The notes beneath the pieces are model-generated. The model saw only the letters and a program-made list of their open reading frames with translations, searched no databases and was not told the origin of the DNA. 64,000 nucleotides of DNA from CAWALV01 sp963782965. Lineage in GTDB: Bacteria > Actinomycetota > Actinomycetes > Acidothermales > Acidothermaceae. The stretch spans positions 310,001-374,000 of the forward strand of contig CAWALV010000006.1 of assembly GCA_963782965.1 (NCBI GenBank), in the 5' to 3' direction. Positions 53,823 through 63,091 of the stretch are shown here, in pieces. Each line of letters opens with the position of its first letter. The stretch's first letter is position 1. Position numbers and translations under genes: made by a program.

Positions 53823-56800
53823 ATGGAGGCGATGGACCTGCACCCGATCCTGCCGCTCCTGCTCGACGACCCTCGGCTCAGGCGTGCGATCGAGGTGGCT
53901 GCCGCCGGCGAGACGCACCTGGACCTCGGCGCGCCTCGGGAGTTCCGGCCGGTGGTCGCGGCTGCGCTCGCCGCCGCCAAGCCGGACGGCGCGGACCGCC
54001 CGGTGCTCGCCGTCACCGCGACCGACCGAGAAGCCGCCGACCTCGCCGAGGCGCTGACGTCCTTCCTCCCTGCCGGCAGTGTCGCGGAATACCCGGCGTG
54101 GGAGACGCTGCCGCACGAGCGACTCTCCCCGCGAGCCGACACCGTCGGTCGGCGGCTCGCCGTCCGCCGTCGACTCCGCCACCCGGACGAAACCGCCAAC
54201 GCCGGGCGGTTGCGCGTCGTCGTCGCGCCGATTCGCGCGCTCCTCCAACCGCAGGTCGCGGGCCTGGGCGATCTCGAACCGGTCTCGTTGCGCCAGGGTG
54301 AGAGCGCGGACTTGGACGACGTCGTGGAGCGGCTCGTCGCCGCGGGCTACAGCCGCGTCGAGCTGGTCGAGCGGCGCGGCGAGATCGCGGTGCGCGGCGG
54401 CATCCTCGACATCTTCCCGCCGACCGAAGACCACCCGCTGCGGGTGGAGTTCTTCGGTGACGAGGTCGATGAGGTTCGCTACTTCAAGGCTGCAGACCAG
54501 CGCAGCCTCGGCGACGACTATCCCGCCGATCACGGAGTTTGGGCGCCGCCGTGCCGCGAACTCCTGTTGACGCCGGAGGTGCTGGCGCGTGCGCAACGCC
54601 TCAGCGAGGAACATCCGCAGCTCGCCGACATTCTCGGCCGGCTCGCGCACGGGGTAGCGGTGGAGGGTATGGAATCGCTCGCACCGTTGCTAGTCGACGA
54701 GATGGACCTCCTGATCGACGAGCTGCCGGGCGACGCCATCATCGTGAGTTGCGATCCCGAACGCGTCCGCGCGCGAGCCGCGGAGGTCGTGCGCACCGGC
54801 GAGGAATTCCTGCTAGCGGCGTGGGCGGGCGCGGCCTCCGGCGGCAAGGCCCCGGTCGACCTGTCAGCTGCGGCGCTGCGCCCGCTCGCCGACGTCCGCA
54901 AGCGGGCGCACGACCTCGGGCTGGCCTGGTGGTCGGTCTCGCCGCTCGCCGCGACGCCCGTCGCCATTGCGGCTGACGAAGCCTCCGCCAACGAAGCCGG
55001 GCCGGACGATACCGCGCCGAGCGACGACGCGCCGGACGACGACGTGCTGGTGCTCGACGCGCACGCGGTGGCCGCGTATCGCGGCGACACGCAGGCCGTC
55101 GTGGCCGATGTCAAAGGCTGGCTCGCCGAAGGCCGGCGGGTGTTGTTCGTCACCGCCGGTCATGGGCCTGCGCAACGTATCGCCGAGGTCTTGCGTGGCG
55201 AAGAGGTCGCCGCGCGGTTGGAGTTCGCACTGAGCCGGGCGCCCGGCCCGGGTGAGGTCGTCGTCGCGTGCGGTTCGCTCGACGGCGGTTTCGTCGCGCC
55301 GGCCGCACACCTCGTCGTCCTCACCGAGAACGACGTCTTCGGGCAACGAGCTTCGACGCGTGACATGGCGAAGCTGCCCACCCGTCGGCGTCGCTCGATC
55401 GATCCGATGCAGCTGCAGCCGGGCGACCTCGTGGTGCACGAGCAACACGGCATCGGCCGGTTCGTCGAGATGGTCGAGCGAACCGTGCAAGGCGCGACGC
55501 GGGAGTACCTCGTCATCGAGTACGCCTCCAGCAAGCGCGGGCAGCCCGGCGACCGGTTGTACGTGCCGAGCGATGCACTCGACCAGGTCACCCGTTATGT
55601 CGGCGGTGAGAACCCGGGGCTCGACAAGCTCGGCGGCGCCGACTGGGCCAAGCGCAAAGGCCGTGCCCGTAAGGCGGTCAAGGAGATCGCCGCCGAACTG
55701 ATCCGGCTCTACAGCGCACGGATGGCGGCACCGGGGCATGCGTTCGGGCCCGACACCCCGTGGCAGCGCGAACTCGAAGAGGCCTTTCCCTATGTCGAGA
55801 CGCCCGACCAGTTGCGCACGATCGACGAGGTCAAGGCCGACATGGAACAGCCGTCACCGATGGATCGCCTCATCTGCGGCGACGTCGGGTACGGCAAGAC
55901 CGAGATCGCGGTGCGCGCGGCGTTCAAGGCCGTGCAGGACGGCAAGCAGGTCGCGGTGCTGTGCCCGACGACGCTGTTGGTGCAGCAGCACTTCGCGACC
56001 TTCTCCGAGCGGTTCGCCAACTTCCCGGTCGTGGTGAAGCCGGTGTCGCGCTTCAACACCGACAAGGAGGAAGCAGAGATCATGGCGGGCGTCGCCGACG
56101 GCAGCGTCGACGTCGTCATCGGCACCCATCGCCTGATCGGCGACGGCGCGTCGTTCAAGGACCTCGGCCTCGTGGTCATCGACGAAGAGCAGCGCTTCGG
56201 CGTCGAGCACAAGGAAAGGCTGAAGCAGCTGCGAACGAACGTCGACGTGTTGGCGATGTCGGCGACCCCGATCCCGCGCACGCTGGAGATGGCCATCACC
56301 GGCATTCGCGAGATGTCGGTGATCCAGACTCCGCCCGAAGAACGCCACCCGGTGCTCACTTTCGTCGGCGCGTACGACGACAAGCAGGTCGCTGCTGCGG
56401 TCCGGCGTGAGCTGTTGCGTGAGGGCCAGGTCTTCTACGTGCACAACCGCGTCGAGTCGATCGAACGCGCGGCGGCGCGGCTGCGCGAACTCGTGCCCGA
56501 GGCTCGCGTCGCCGTCGCTCACGGTCAAATGAACGAGGACGCCCTCGAGCAGGTGATGATCGGATTCTGGGAACGCGCCTTCGACGTGCTGGTGTGCACC
56601 ACGATCGTCGAATCCGGCCTCGACATTCCCAACGCCAACACGCTCGTGCTCGAACGTGCCGACGTGTTGGGGCTGTCGCAGCTTCACCAGCTTCGCGGGC
56701 GCGTCGGGCGGGGCCGTGAACGGGCTTACGCGTATTTCCTGTATCCCGAAGAGCGGCCGCTGACCGAGACCGCGCACGATCGGCTCGCCACGATCGCGCA

Positions 56801-57479
56801 GAACTCCGACCTCGGCGCCGGGATGGCCGTGGCGATGAAGGACCTCGAGATCAGAGGCGCCGGCAACCTGCTCGGCGGCGAGCAGTCCGGGCACATCGCT
56901 GCCGTCGGGTTCGACCTCTACGTGCGGCTCGTCGGTGAGGCCGTCGCCAACTTCAAGGGCGGCCGCGAGGAAGAACTCGCCGAAGTCAAGATCGACCTGC
57001 CGGTCGACGCGCACATACCGCACGACTACATCGACGGCGAGCGGCTGCGGTTGGCCGCTTACCGGGCGATGGCCGAAGCGGTGAGCGAGCCGGACGTCGA
57101 GGCGGTGCGCGACGAGCTCACCGACCGGTACGGCCCGCTGCCCCAGCCGGTGTCGAACCTGCTGGAGGTCGCGCTGCTGCGGGTCGCGCTGCGGCCGTAC
57201 GGGATCACCGAGGTCGTCCTGCAAGGGAGCAACGTGCGGTTCGCGCCGGTGCAGTTGCGCGAGTCGCAGGTGTTGCGGCTGCAACGCCTCTACCCGAAGT
57301 CGACCGTCAAAGCGCCGGTACGCACGATCTTGGTGCCTCGGCCGACCGACTCCCCGGCCGGCCGGTTCGGCGGCCACCCGCTGCGCGACGTCCCGTTGCT
57401 CCACTGGGCACGAGACCTCGCTGCCGCCGTGCTCGACCCGGTGCCCCCAGCGCCGGCGCCGCCACCCGCTGCGGGTTGA
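53823..57479 (+). CDS. mfd: Transcription-repair coupling factor Mfd
   Basis: 1218 residues, full length. The UvrB-homology N-terminus (AEYPAWETLPHERLSPRADTVGRRLAVRRRL, GGILDIFPPTEDHPLRVEFFGDEVDEVRYF), the RNA-polymerase-interaction domain (DLVVHEQHGIGRFVEMVER) and the RecG-like translocase are all present: Walker A ICGDVGYGKTEIAVRAA, DEEQRFGVEHKE, SATPIPRTLEMAI, GRVGRGRERAYAYF and the TRG region. It removes stalled RNA polymerase and recruits UvrA at lesions. ATG at 53823; a second ATG at 53832 is possible. First gene of the conserved housekeeping run. Confidence 0.97.
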   Translation: MEAMDLHPILPLLLDDPRLRRAIEVAAAGETHLDLGAPREFRPVVAAALAAAKPDGADRPVLAVTATDREAADLAEALTSFLPAGSVAEYPAWETLPHERLSPRADTVGRRLAVRRRLRHPDETANAGRLRVVVAPIRALLQPQVAGLGDLEPVSLRQGESADLDDVVERLVAAGYSRVELVERRGEIAVRGGILDIFPPTEDHPLRVEFFGDEVDEVRYFKAADQRSLGDDYPADHGVWAPPCRELLLTPEVLARAQRLSEEHPQLADILGRLAHGVAVEGMESLAPLLVDEMDLLIDELPGDAIIVSCDPERVRARAAEVVRTGEEFLLAAWAGAASGGKAPVDLSAAALRPLADVRKRAHDLGLAWWSVSPLAATPVAIAADEASANEAGPDDTAPSDDAPDDDVLVLDAHAVAAYRGDTQAVVADVKGWLAEGRRVLFVTAGHGPAQRIAEVLRGEEVAARLEFALSRAPGPGEVVVACGSLDGGFVAPAAHLVVLTENDVFGQRASTRDMAKLPTRRRRSIDPMQLQPGDLVVHEQHGIGRFVEMVERTVQGATREYLVIEYASSKRGQPGDRLYVPSDALDQVTRYVGGENPGLDKLGGADWAKRKGRARKAVKEIAAELIRLYSARMAAPGHAFGPDTPWQRELEEAFPYVETPDQLRTIDEVKADMEQPSPMDRLICGDVGYGKTEIAVRAAFKAVQDGKQVAVLCPTTLLVQQHFATFSERFANFPVVVKPVSRFNTDKEEAEIMAGVADGSVDVVIGTHRLIGDGASFKDLGLVVIDEEQRFGVEHKERLKQLRTNVDVLAMSATPIPRTLEMAITGIREMSVIQTPPEERHPVLTFVGAYDDKQVAAAVRRELLREGQVFYVHNRVESIERAAARLRELVPEARVAVAHGQMNEDALEQVMIGFWERAFDVLVCTTIVESGLDIPNANTLVLERADVLGLSQLHQLRGRVGRGRERAYAYFLYPEERPLTETAHDRLATIAQNSDLGAGMAVAMKDLEIRGAGNLLGGEQSGHIAAVGFDLYVRLVGEAVANFKGGREEELAEVKIDLPVDAHIPHDYIDGERLRLAAYRAMAEAVSEPDVEAVRDELTDRYGPLPQPVSNLLEVALLRVALRPYGITEVVLQGSNVRFAPVQLRESQVLRLQRLYPKSTVKAPVRTILVPRPTDSPAGRFGGHPLRDVPLLHWARDLAAAVLDPVPPAPAPPPAAG

Positions 57480-57614
57480 CCACGTTTACCTGATCAAACC
57501 GCGCCGGCTGGGGTTGGGCCGAATGGCGTAATGCGGGCGTATCGGTCGACCGGTAGCAGGCGGTCGCCCTACGATGAGTCCACGCCTTGGGGGCCGTGCA
57601 CATGGGGAGGGTCA

Positions 57615-59105
57615 GTGCCTGGGGGGCAACAGCAACAACGCCTGCAACAACGCGTGCGAGAACGGCGGCGAGAACGAGCGCAGCCACGGGTACGGCCCAA
57701 CCGGCGAGACGGCCGGCCCGCGGTCTTGATCATCGTGCAGAACCTGCCGGTGCCCCTCGACCGCCGGGTCTGGCTGGAGTGCCAGGCACTCACGGCCGCC
57801 GGCTACCAGGTTTCGGTCATCTGCATCGCGGGCCCGGACGATCCGCCGTACGAGCAACTCGAAGGCGTCCATCTCTACAAGTACAGGCCGGCACCGCAGG
57901 CCAACGGCACGTTCGGTTTCGTCTGGGAGTTCGCCTACAGCTGGCTTCGCGCCGCCGCGCTCTCGGTGCGGGTGTGGCGCCGGCACGGCTTCGACGTCCT
58001 CCAGGCGTGCAACCCGCCCGACACCTATTGGCTGCTCGGCGCCATCTACCGCCTCGCCGGCAAGAAGTTCGTCTACGACCAGCATGACCTCAATCCCGAG
58101 GTGTTCCTGTCCCGGTTCGGTGAACCGCGCGGCGCAGTCCGCAAGGCGCAGTACCGCATGTTGCTCGCGCTCGAAGCGCTCACCTACCGCTTCGCGCATC
58201 GGGTGATCTCGACCAACGAGTCCTACCGCGAGATCGCCATGACCCGTGGACGACGAGCACCGGCCGACGTCACCGTCGTCCGCAGCGGTCCCGACACCGC
58301 GGTGATGCGCCCGGTTGCCGAGACTGCTGCCCTTCGGGGCGGACGCCGCTACCTTGCCTGCTACCTCGGCATCATGGGACCCCAGGACGGCGTCGACGTG
58401 CTGCTCGACGCGATCGACCGCTACGTGCACACGTTCGGGCGGCACGACTGCCATTTCGCGCTCATGGGGTTCGGCGACTGCCTGGAAGACCTGAAGAAGC
58501 AGTGCACGAATCTGCGCCTCGACGATTACGTCACGTTCACCGGCCGAGTCGACTCCGCGAAGATCTCGGAGTACCTGTCGGCGGCCGACGTCGGCCTGTC
58601 GCCCGATCCGTTGAGCCCGCTCAACGACGTCTCGACGATGAACAAGACCATGGAGTACATGGCCTTCGCCGTACCCGTCCTCGCGTTCGACCTGAAGGAG
58701 ACCCGTGTCTCCGCCGGCCCGGCCGCCGTCTACGTCGAGCCGGGCGACGTCGATGGGTTCGCCAAGGCCCTGGGCGTCTTGCTGGACGACGGGGAGCAGC
58801 GCGCCGAGATGGGTGTGCAGTCGCGAAAGCGCGCGGCGGCCGTCCTGGACTGGCGGCCGCAGGCTCGCGCGTACGTCGGGGTGTACGACGGGCTGCTTGG
58901 TATCACCCGCGACTGGTCGCAGGACGGTGAGGACTGGCCCGCCGTCGAGCGCCGAACCCGGCATGGCGTGGTGCCGCGTGACAAGCACGGCAAGCGGCTC
59001 GTCGACCTGCGCGACACCGCGACGCTGCGCGGATTCGTCAAGGACCGGGGTCTCGGTTCGGCCGAACGCGACGGTGCGGGAAGCGATTCGACTCCCGATA
59101 ACTGA
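57615..59105 (+). CDS. Glycosyltransferase, GT4 family
   Basis: 496 residues, GT-B fold: AVLIIVQNLPVPLDRRVWLECQALTAAGYQVSVIC (acceptor side), KKFVYDQHDLNPEVFLSRFG, YLACYLGIMGPQDGVDVLLDAI, DYVTFTGRVDSAKISEYLSAADVGLSPDPLSPLNDVSTMNKTMEYMAFAVPVLAFDL (nucleotide-sugar side, with STMNKTMEYM). It resembles WcaI/exopolysaccharide-type GT4 enzymes. The GTG at 57615 is chosen because GGGGAGG lies about 5 nt upstream; the longer frame from 57531 is not supported. It sits between mfd and the SurA-like gene, unlike the usual actinobacterial order, so it may be an insertion linked to the surface-glycan locus. Confidence 0.85.
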   Translation: MPGGQQQQRLQQRVRERRRERAQPRVRPNRRDGRPAVLIIVQNLPVPLDRRVWLECQALTAAGYQVSVICIAGPDDPPYEQLEGVHLYKYRPAPQANGTFGFVWEFAYSWLRAAALSVRVWRRHGFDVLQACNPPDTYWLLGAIYRLAGKKFVYDQHDLNPEVFLSRFGEPRGAVRKAQYRMLLALEALTYRFAHRVISTNESYREIAMTRGRRAPADVTVVRSGPDTAVMRPVAETAALRGGRRYLACYLGIMGPQDGVDVLLDAIDRYVHTFGRHDCHFALMGFGDCLEDLKKQCTNLRLDDYVTFTGRVDSAKISEYLSAADVGLSPDPLSPLNDVSTMNKTMEYMAFAVPVLAFDLKETRVSAGPAAVYVEPGDVDGFAKALGVLLDDGEQRAEMGVQSRKRAAAVLDWRPQARAYVGVYDGLLGITRDWSQDGEDWPAVERRTRHGVVPRDKHGKRLVDLRDTATLRGFVKDRGLGSAERDGAGSDSTPDN

Positions 59106-59218
59106 GAAACGGCGAAGAGCTGCCGGGCCGAGCGCCGGCGCCGGCCCTCGCTGCGCGATCATGCCCGACGGCCGGTAGCCTGGTCGGCGTTTGACTGCAG
59201 CCCGAGGAAGGGGCTTTC

Positions 59219-60226
59219 GTGCTTGGCGTTTCTCGCCGTGTTTCTCGACGGATCGCGCTCGCGGGGCTGGTCACCGCCACCGTGCTCGGCCTTGCCGCCT
59301 GCGGTCCGGTGCACTCCGGTGCGGCGGCAACGGTCGGCGACACCCGTATCACGACCAACCAGGTGCAAGCCGCGGCGTCGACCAAGCTCAACGACCCGGG
59401 CACCCAGAAGGCGGCCCAGGCCGACCCGGCCGCGATGCGGCGCGGCGTCCTCTCCCAACTGATCAAGGACGACCTGATCGCACGAGGGGCGAAGCTGAAG
59501 GGCGTCGCCGTCTCGGAGGCAGACGTCCAGCACGAGATCGCGACAGCCGTGCAGCAGTCCGGGTCGCGGCAAGCACTCGAGTCGGCCGCGGCGTCGCAGG
59601 GTGGCATCGCGGCCGCCGACCTGCACGACTTCTTCTACTACGCGCTGCTGCAACAGCGGCTGGAGCAGAAGCTCACTGCCGGCCAGACGGTACCGGCCGC
59701 GCGCATCAGCCTCATCCAGGTGACGCAGAAGCCACTGGCGGACGCCGCGTTGACCCAGGCGCAAGCCGATCCGTCGAAGTTCGCCAGCTTGGCCAAGCAG
59801 TTCTCGCAAGGCAGCTCGGCGTCGAGCGGTGGTGACGTCGGCTACTACCCGCTCGATGCGTTCCCCGAGCCGCTGAAGACCGATCTCGGTACCAAGGCGT
59901 TGAACACGCCGTTCGAGGAGAACGACGGCAGCAACTACTACGTGTTCATGGTGACGGCGCGGGGCGCCACGCCGCTGTCGAAGCTGACGGTCACGCAGTC
60001 CGTGCAGCAGATCGAGCAGCAGGCGTTGCAGACTTACCTGCTTTCGCTCGACAAGCAGTTCGCGGTCAAGGTCAGCCCCCGGTACGGCGTGTGGGATTCG
60101 CAGTCGCTGTCGGTGGTGCTGCCGACGAGCGGTGGCGCGTCGCCGCTCTCGACGCCGCAGGCCAAGCCCTCTGCTTCCGGCTCCCAGTTCCCGCTGCCCT
60201 CCGCCTCCGCCTCCGCCTCGGGCTGA
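59219..60226 (+). CDS. SurA-like lipoprotein (peptidyl-prolyl isomerase/chaperone family)
   Basis: 335 residues. Lipoprotein signal with lipobox LGLAAC (Cys near 22), then a SurA N-terminal domain (ATVGDTRITTNQVQAAAS... RRGVLSQLIKDDLIARGAKLKGVAVSEADVQHEI) and a degenerate parvulin-like domain (FASLAKQFSQGSSASSGGDVGYYPLDAFPEPLKTDLGTKALNTPFEENDGSNYYVFMV). It would act outside the membrane as a folding factor. Its C-terminus is a Ser/Pro/Ala tail. GTG start at 59219 with GAGGAAGGGG upstream. This family is regularly found next to mfd and mazG in actinobacteria. Confidence 0.85.
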   Translation: MLGVSRRVSRRIALAGLVTATVLGLAACGPVHSGAAATVGDTRITTNQVQAAASTKLNDPGTQKAAQADPAAMRRGVLSQLIKDDLIARGAKLKGVAVSEADVQHEIATAVQQSGSRQALESAAASQGGIAAADLHDFFYYALLQQRLEQKLTAGQTVPAARISLIQVTQKPLADAALTQAQADPSKFASLAKQFSQGSSASSGGDVGYYPLDAFPEPLKTDLGTKALNTPFEENDGSNYYVFMVTARGATPLSKLTVTQSVQQIEQQALQTYLLSLDKQFAVKVSPRYGVWDSQSLSVVLPTSGGASPLSTPQAKPSASGSQFPLPSASASASG

Positions 60227-60234
60227 GGTCGCCG

Positions 60235-60933
60235 GTGACCGCGCCTGGTGACGGCGCCGCTCCGGCCGGACGGCGTCCCGGTGAGCGTTTCCTCGATCTC
60301 GTCGAGGTCATGGATCGGCTGCGATCACCCGGCGGTTGCCCGTGGGACGCCGAACAAACGCATGCCACGCTGGTGAAGTACCTGCTCGAAGAGGCCTACG
60401 AGACCGCAGAAGCGATCGAGGACGGCGACGACGCGGCGCTGCGGGAGGAGCTCGGCGACGTCCTGCTCCAGGTGGTGTTCCACTCGCGCATCGCTGCCGA
60501 GCGGCCGGCAAGCGAAGGCGGCGGCTGGACCGTCGACGACGTCGCGGGCGACATCGTCGACAAGCTCGTGCGCCGCCATCCGCACGTCTTCGGTTCGACG
60601 ACCGTCACCGGCGCACGCGACGTCGAGGCCAACTGGGAAACCTTGAAGGCGGCCGAGAAGGGCCGCACGTCAGCAGTGGAGGGCGTGCCCCTCGCCCAGC
60701 CGGCGCTCGCCTTGGCGTCTGCCCTCATGGGCCGTGCGACGAAGTCGGGGCTGCAGGTCGCGACCCCGAAAACGATCGAGGCGCCGGGAACGGTGTCGGC
60801 CGAGTCGGTGGGTGAGCTGTTGCTCGCCGTGGTCGCGCTCGCGCGTTCGGCCGGCGTCGACCCCGAAGCCGCCTTGCGTGCGGCCGCGAGGCAGTACCGG
60901 CAACGGGTGCTCGACGCCGAGGCCCGCGGGTGA
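60235..60933 (+). CDS. mazG: Nucleoside triphosphate pyrophosphohydrolase MazG
   Basis: 232 residues. The first MazG domain is intact: RLRSPGGCPWDAEQTHATLVKYLLEEAYETAEAIEDGD...LREELGDVLLQVVFHSRIA, with the metal-binding EExxE and ExxD pairs, then VDDVAGDIVDKLVRRHPHVFG and VEANWETLKAAEKG. The C-terminal part is a shortened second domain. It hydrolyses non-canonical NTPs to monophosphates. GTG at 60235, 8 bp after the lipoprotein stop, with GAGG upstream; an earlier in-frame start overlaps the lipoprotein gene. Confidence 0.93.
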   Translation: MTAPGDGAAPAGRRPGERFLDLVEVMDRLRSPGGCPWDAEQTHATLVKYLLEEAYETAEAIEDGDDAALREELGDVLLQVVFHSRIAAERPASEGGGWTVDDVAGDIVDKLVRRHPHVFGSTTVTGARDVEANWETLKAAEKGRTSAVEGVPLAQPALALASALMGRATKSGLQVATPKTIEAPGTVSAESVGELLLAVVALARSAGVDPEAALRAAARQYRQRVLDAEARG

Positions 60934-61058
60934 TCGTCCGTTTCGGCCGTCGGGCTATCCGACCGGTCGAAGGTCACACTGCCGGCCCGACCGCGCGGCG
61001 TTTGTTCCACGGCGTCCTCGATAGGCTCTAGGCGATCCGGGCGGCTGGACGCACCCGG

Positions 61059-61097
61059 CCGGGACAACGAACCGGGACAACAAACCGGGACAACAAA
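61059..61097 (+). repeat. Three 13-bp direct repeats in the eno 5' leader
   Basis: CCGGGACAACGAA, CCGGGACAACAAA, CCGGGACAACAAA in tandem, ending 25 bp before the eno ATG and just before its AAAAGGAG ribosome site. It could be a slippage repeat or a protein/RNA-binding site in the leader; no function is known to me. Confidence 0.75.
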
Positions 61098-61122
61098 CGG
61101 ACACTCAAAAGGAGCAGTACTG

Positions 61123-62406
61123 ATGGCCGCCATCGAAGCGCTCGGAGCTCGCGAAATCCTCGACTCGCGAGGCAACCCGACCGTCGAGGTCGAAGTGTTG
61201 CTCGACGACGGGACGGTAGCCCGAGCGGGCGTTCCGAGCGGCGCCTCCACGGGCGCCTTCGAAGCCGTGGAGCTGCGCGATGGTGGCGAGCGTTACGGCG
61301 GCAAGGGTGTCGCGAACGCCGTGCAGGCCGTCATCGACGACATCGCGCCGGAGGTCGTCGGGTTCGAGGCGAGCGAGCAACGACTGCTCGACGCCCGTCT
61401 GATCGAACTCGACGGGACGCCGAACAAGGCGAAGCTCGGCGCGAACGCCATCCTCGGCGTCAGCCTCGCGGTGGCCCGGGCCGCCGCCGAGTCGGCCGAG
61501 TTGCCGCTCTTCCGCTACCTGGGCGGCCCCAACGCCCACCTGCTGCCTGTGCCGATGATGAACATCCTCAACGGTGGCGCGCACGCCGACTCCAACGTCG
61601 ACATCCAGGAATTCATGATCGCTCCTATCGGCGCAGGCACGTTCGCCGAGGCGTTGCGCTGGGGTGCCGAGACCTACCACGCGTTGAAGTCGGTGCTGAA
61701 GGGCCGTGGTCTCGCGACCGGCCTCGGCGACGAGGGCGGGTTCGCGCCGAACCTCGGTACGAACCGTGAGGCGCTCGACCTGATCCTCGAGGCGATCGGC
61801 AAGGCCGGCTACACCCCTGGCCGCGACATCGCGGTCGCCATCGACGCGGCCGCCAACGAGTTCTACAAGGACGGCGCCTACGTCCTCGAGGGCGTCAGCC
61901 GTTCGGTCTCGGAGCTGGTGGCCTACTACGGCGACCTCGTTGCCAACTACCCGCTGGTCTCACTCGAAGACCCGCTGTTCGAAGACGACTGGGACGGCTG
62001 GAAGGCGCTCACCGATGCACTCGGCTCGAAGGTGCAGGTGGTCGGCGACGACCTGTTCGTCACCAACCCCGAGCGCATCGCCCGCGGCATCGCAGCCGGC
62101 AGCGCCAACGCTTTGCTGGTCAAGCTGAACCAGATCGGCACGCTGACCGAGACGCTGGACGCCGTCGACCTGGCGCACCGCGCAGGCTTCCGCACGATGG
62201 TCAGCCACCGATCGGGTGAGACTGAAGACACCACGATCGCCGACGTCGTCGTCGCGACCAACTCCGGACAGATCAAGACCGGCGCGCCGGCCCGCTCGGA
62301 GCGCGTCGCGAAGTACAACCAGCTGATGCGGATCGAGGAGGAGTTGGACGACGCCGCGCGCTACGCCGGTGCGTCGTCGTTCCCACGATTCAGCGCCGCG
62401 CAGTGA
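61123..62406 (+). CDS. eno: Enolase
   Basis: 427 residues, standard length. Signatures: IEALGAREILDSRGNPTVEVEV, GVPSGASTGAFEAVELRDG, GANAILGVSLAVARAAA, MMNILNGGAHADSNVDIQEFMI, GLGDEGGFAPNL, SLEDPLFEDDWDGW, LLVKLNQIGTLTET and VSHRSGETEDTTIADV. It interconverts 2-phosphoglycerate and phosphoenolpyruvate with two Mg ions. Excellent ribosome site AAAAGGAG. The leader contains the triple 13-bp repeat. Confidence 0.99.
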   Translation: MAAIEALGAREILDSRGNPTVEVEVLLDDGTVARAGVPSGASTGAFEAVELRDGGERYGGKGVANAVQAVIDDIAPEVVGFEASEQRLLDARLIELDGTPNKAKLGANAILGVSLAVARAAAESAELPLFRYLGGPNAHLLPVPMMNILNGGAHADSNVDIQEFMIAPIGAGTFAEALRWGAETYHALKSVLKGRGLATGLGDEGGFAPNLGTNREALDLILEAIGKAGYTPGRDIAVAIDAAANEFYKDGAYVLEGVSRSVSELVAYYGDLVANYPLVSLEDPLFEDDWDGWKALTDALGSKVQVVGDDLFVTNPERIARGIAAGSANALLVKLNQIGTLTETLDAVDLAHRAGFRTMVSHRSGETEDTTIADVVVATNSGQIKTGAPARSERVAKYNQLMRIEEELDDAARYAGASSFPRFSAAQ

Positions 62407-62419
62407 GACCCTGCACCTT

Positions 62420-63091
62420 GTGAAAGTTCCGCGGCTTCGGTTCGGCGCGATCGCGCCGTCGGGCCCTGGCGCGCGCTCCGACGCCCGGGCCACGCGGGCC
62501 GCAGCCAGCGCCGCAGCCCGTGACGAACGGGCCGGACGAGCACCGGGCCGGGCACCTCGCTCGCGTGGACGCCGTGTCGCTTCGGCCGCGTCTGCCGCGG
62601 GCACGCCGGCCACGGGCACGTCCGAGGCGACGGGGCGCGGCAAGCGGCTGCGGCGTCCGGCCTTCACCGGTCGGGCCGCCGTGCTCGCCGTCGTCCTCGC
62701 CGCCCTTGCCATCGCGCTTGCGGCGCCGCTGCGTTCGTGGCTCGGCCAGCGCGCACAGATCGGCGCCACCCGCGCGGCGGTCACCGCCCAGCAGCAACAC
62801 CTGGCGGAGCTGAAGCAGCAGGAGAAGCTGTGGTCGGACCCCGCCTACGTGGCCGACCAGGCGAAGAAGCGCCTGCATCTGGTCGAGCCGGGCCAGGTGC
62901 CGTACGTGTCGTTGGCACCGGGGGCCTCCTCGACGCCGAGTGCGCCTGCGAGCGCAGGTGCCGCCCCCGGACCGTGGTACGGCGCGTTGTGGGCGTCGAT
63001 CGAAAGGGCCGGTGCGGCGACGCTGGCTCCCTCACCTGCGGCACCTACGTCTGCGGCACCTACGTCTGCGGCACCGTCGTCGGGCCCGTGA
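62420..63091 (+). CDS. Septum formation initiator (FtsB/DivIC family)
   Basis: 223 residues. A long basic, Ala/Arg-rich cytoplasmic N-terminus (about 1-92) is followed by one transmembrane helix (AAVLAVVLAALAIALAAPL), a short coiled coil (RAAVTAQQQHLAELKQQEKLW) and the family motif DPAYVADQAKKRLHLVEPGQVPY. It belongs to the FtsB-FtsL-FtsQ divisome subcomplex. The C-terminal tail is Ala/Ser/Pro-rich. GTG at 62420, 13 bp after eno. Its stop overlaps the DUF501 start (GTGA). Confidence 0.9.
   Translation: MKVPRLRFGAIAPSGPGARSDARATRAAASAAARDERAGRAPGRAPRSRGRRVASAASAAGTPATGTSEATGRGKRLRRPAFTGRAAVLAVVLAALAIALAAPLRSWLGQRAQIGATRAAVTAQQQHLAELKQQEKLWSDPAYVADQAKKRLHLVEPGQVPYVSLAPGASSTPSAPASAGAAPGPWYGALWASIERAGAATLAPSPAAPTSAAPTSAAPSSGP

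Noticed and set aside
60961..61030. A TTGTTC / TAGGCT pair upstream of eno as a sigma-70-type promoter.
   Set aside because: The spacer is only about 14 bp, too short to be convincing.
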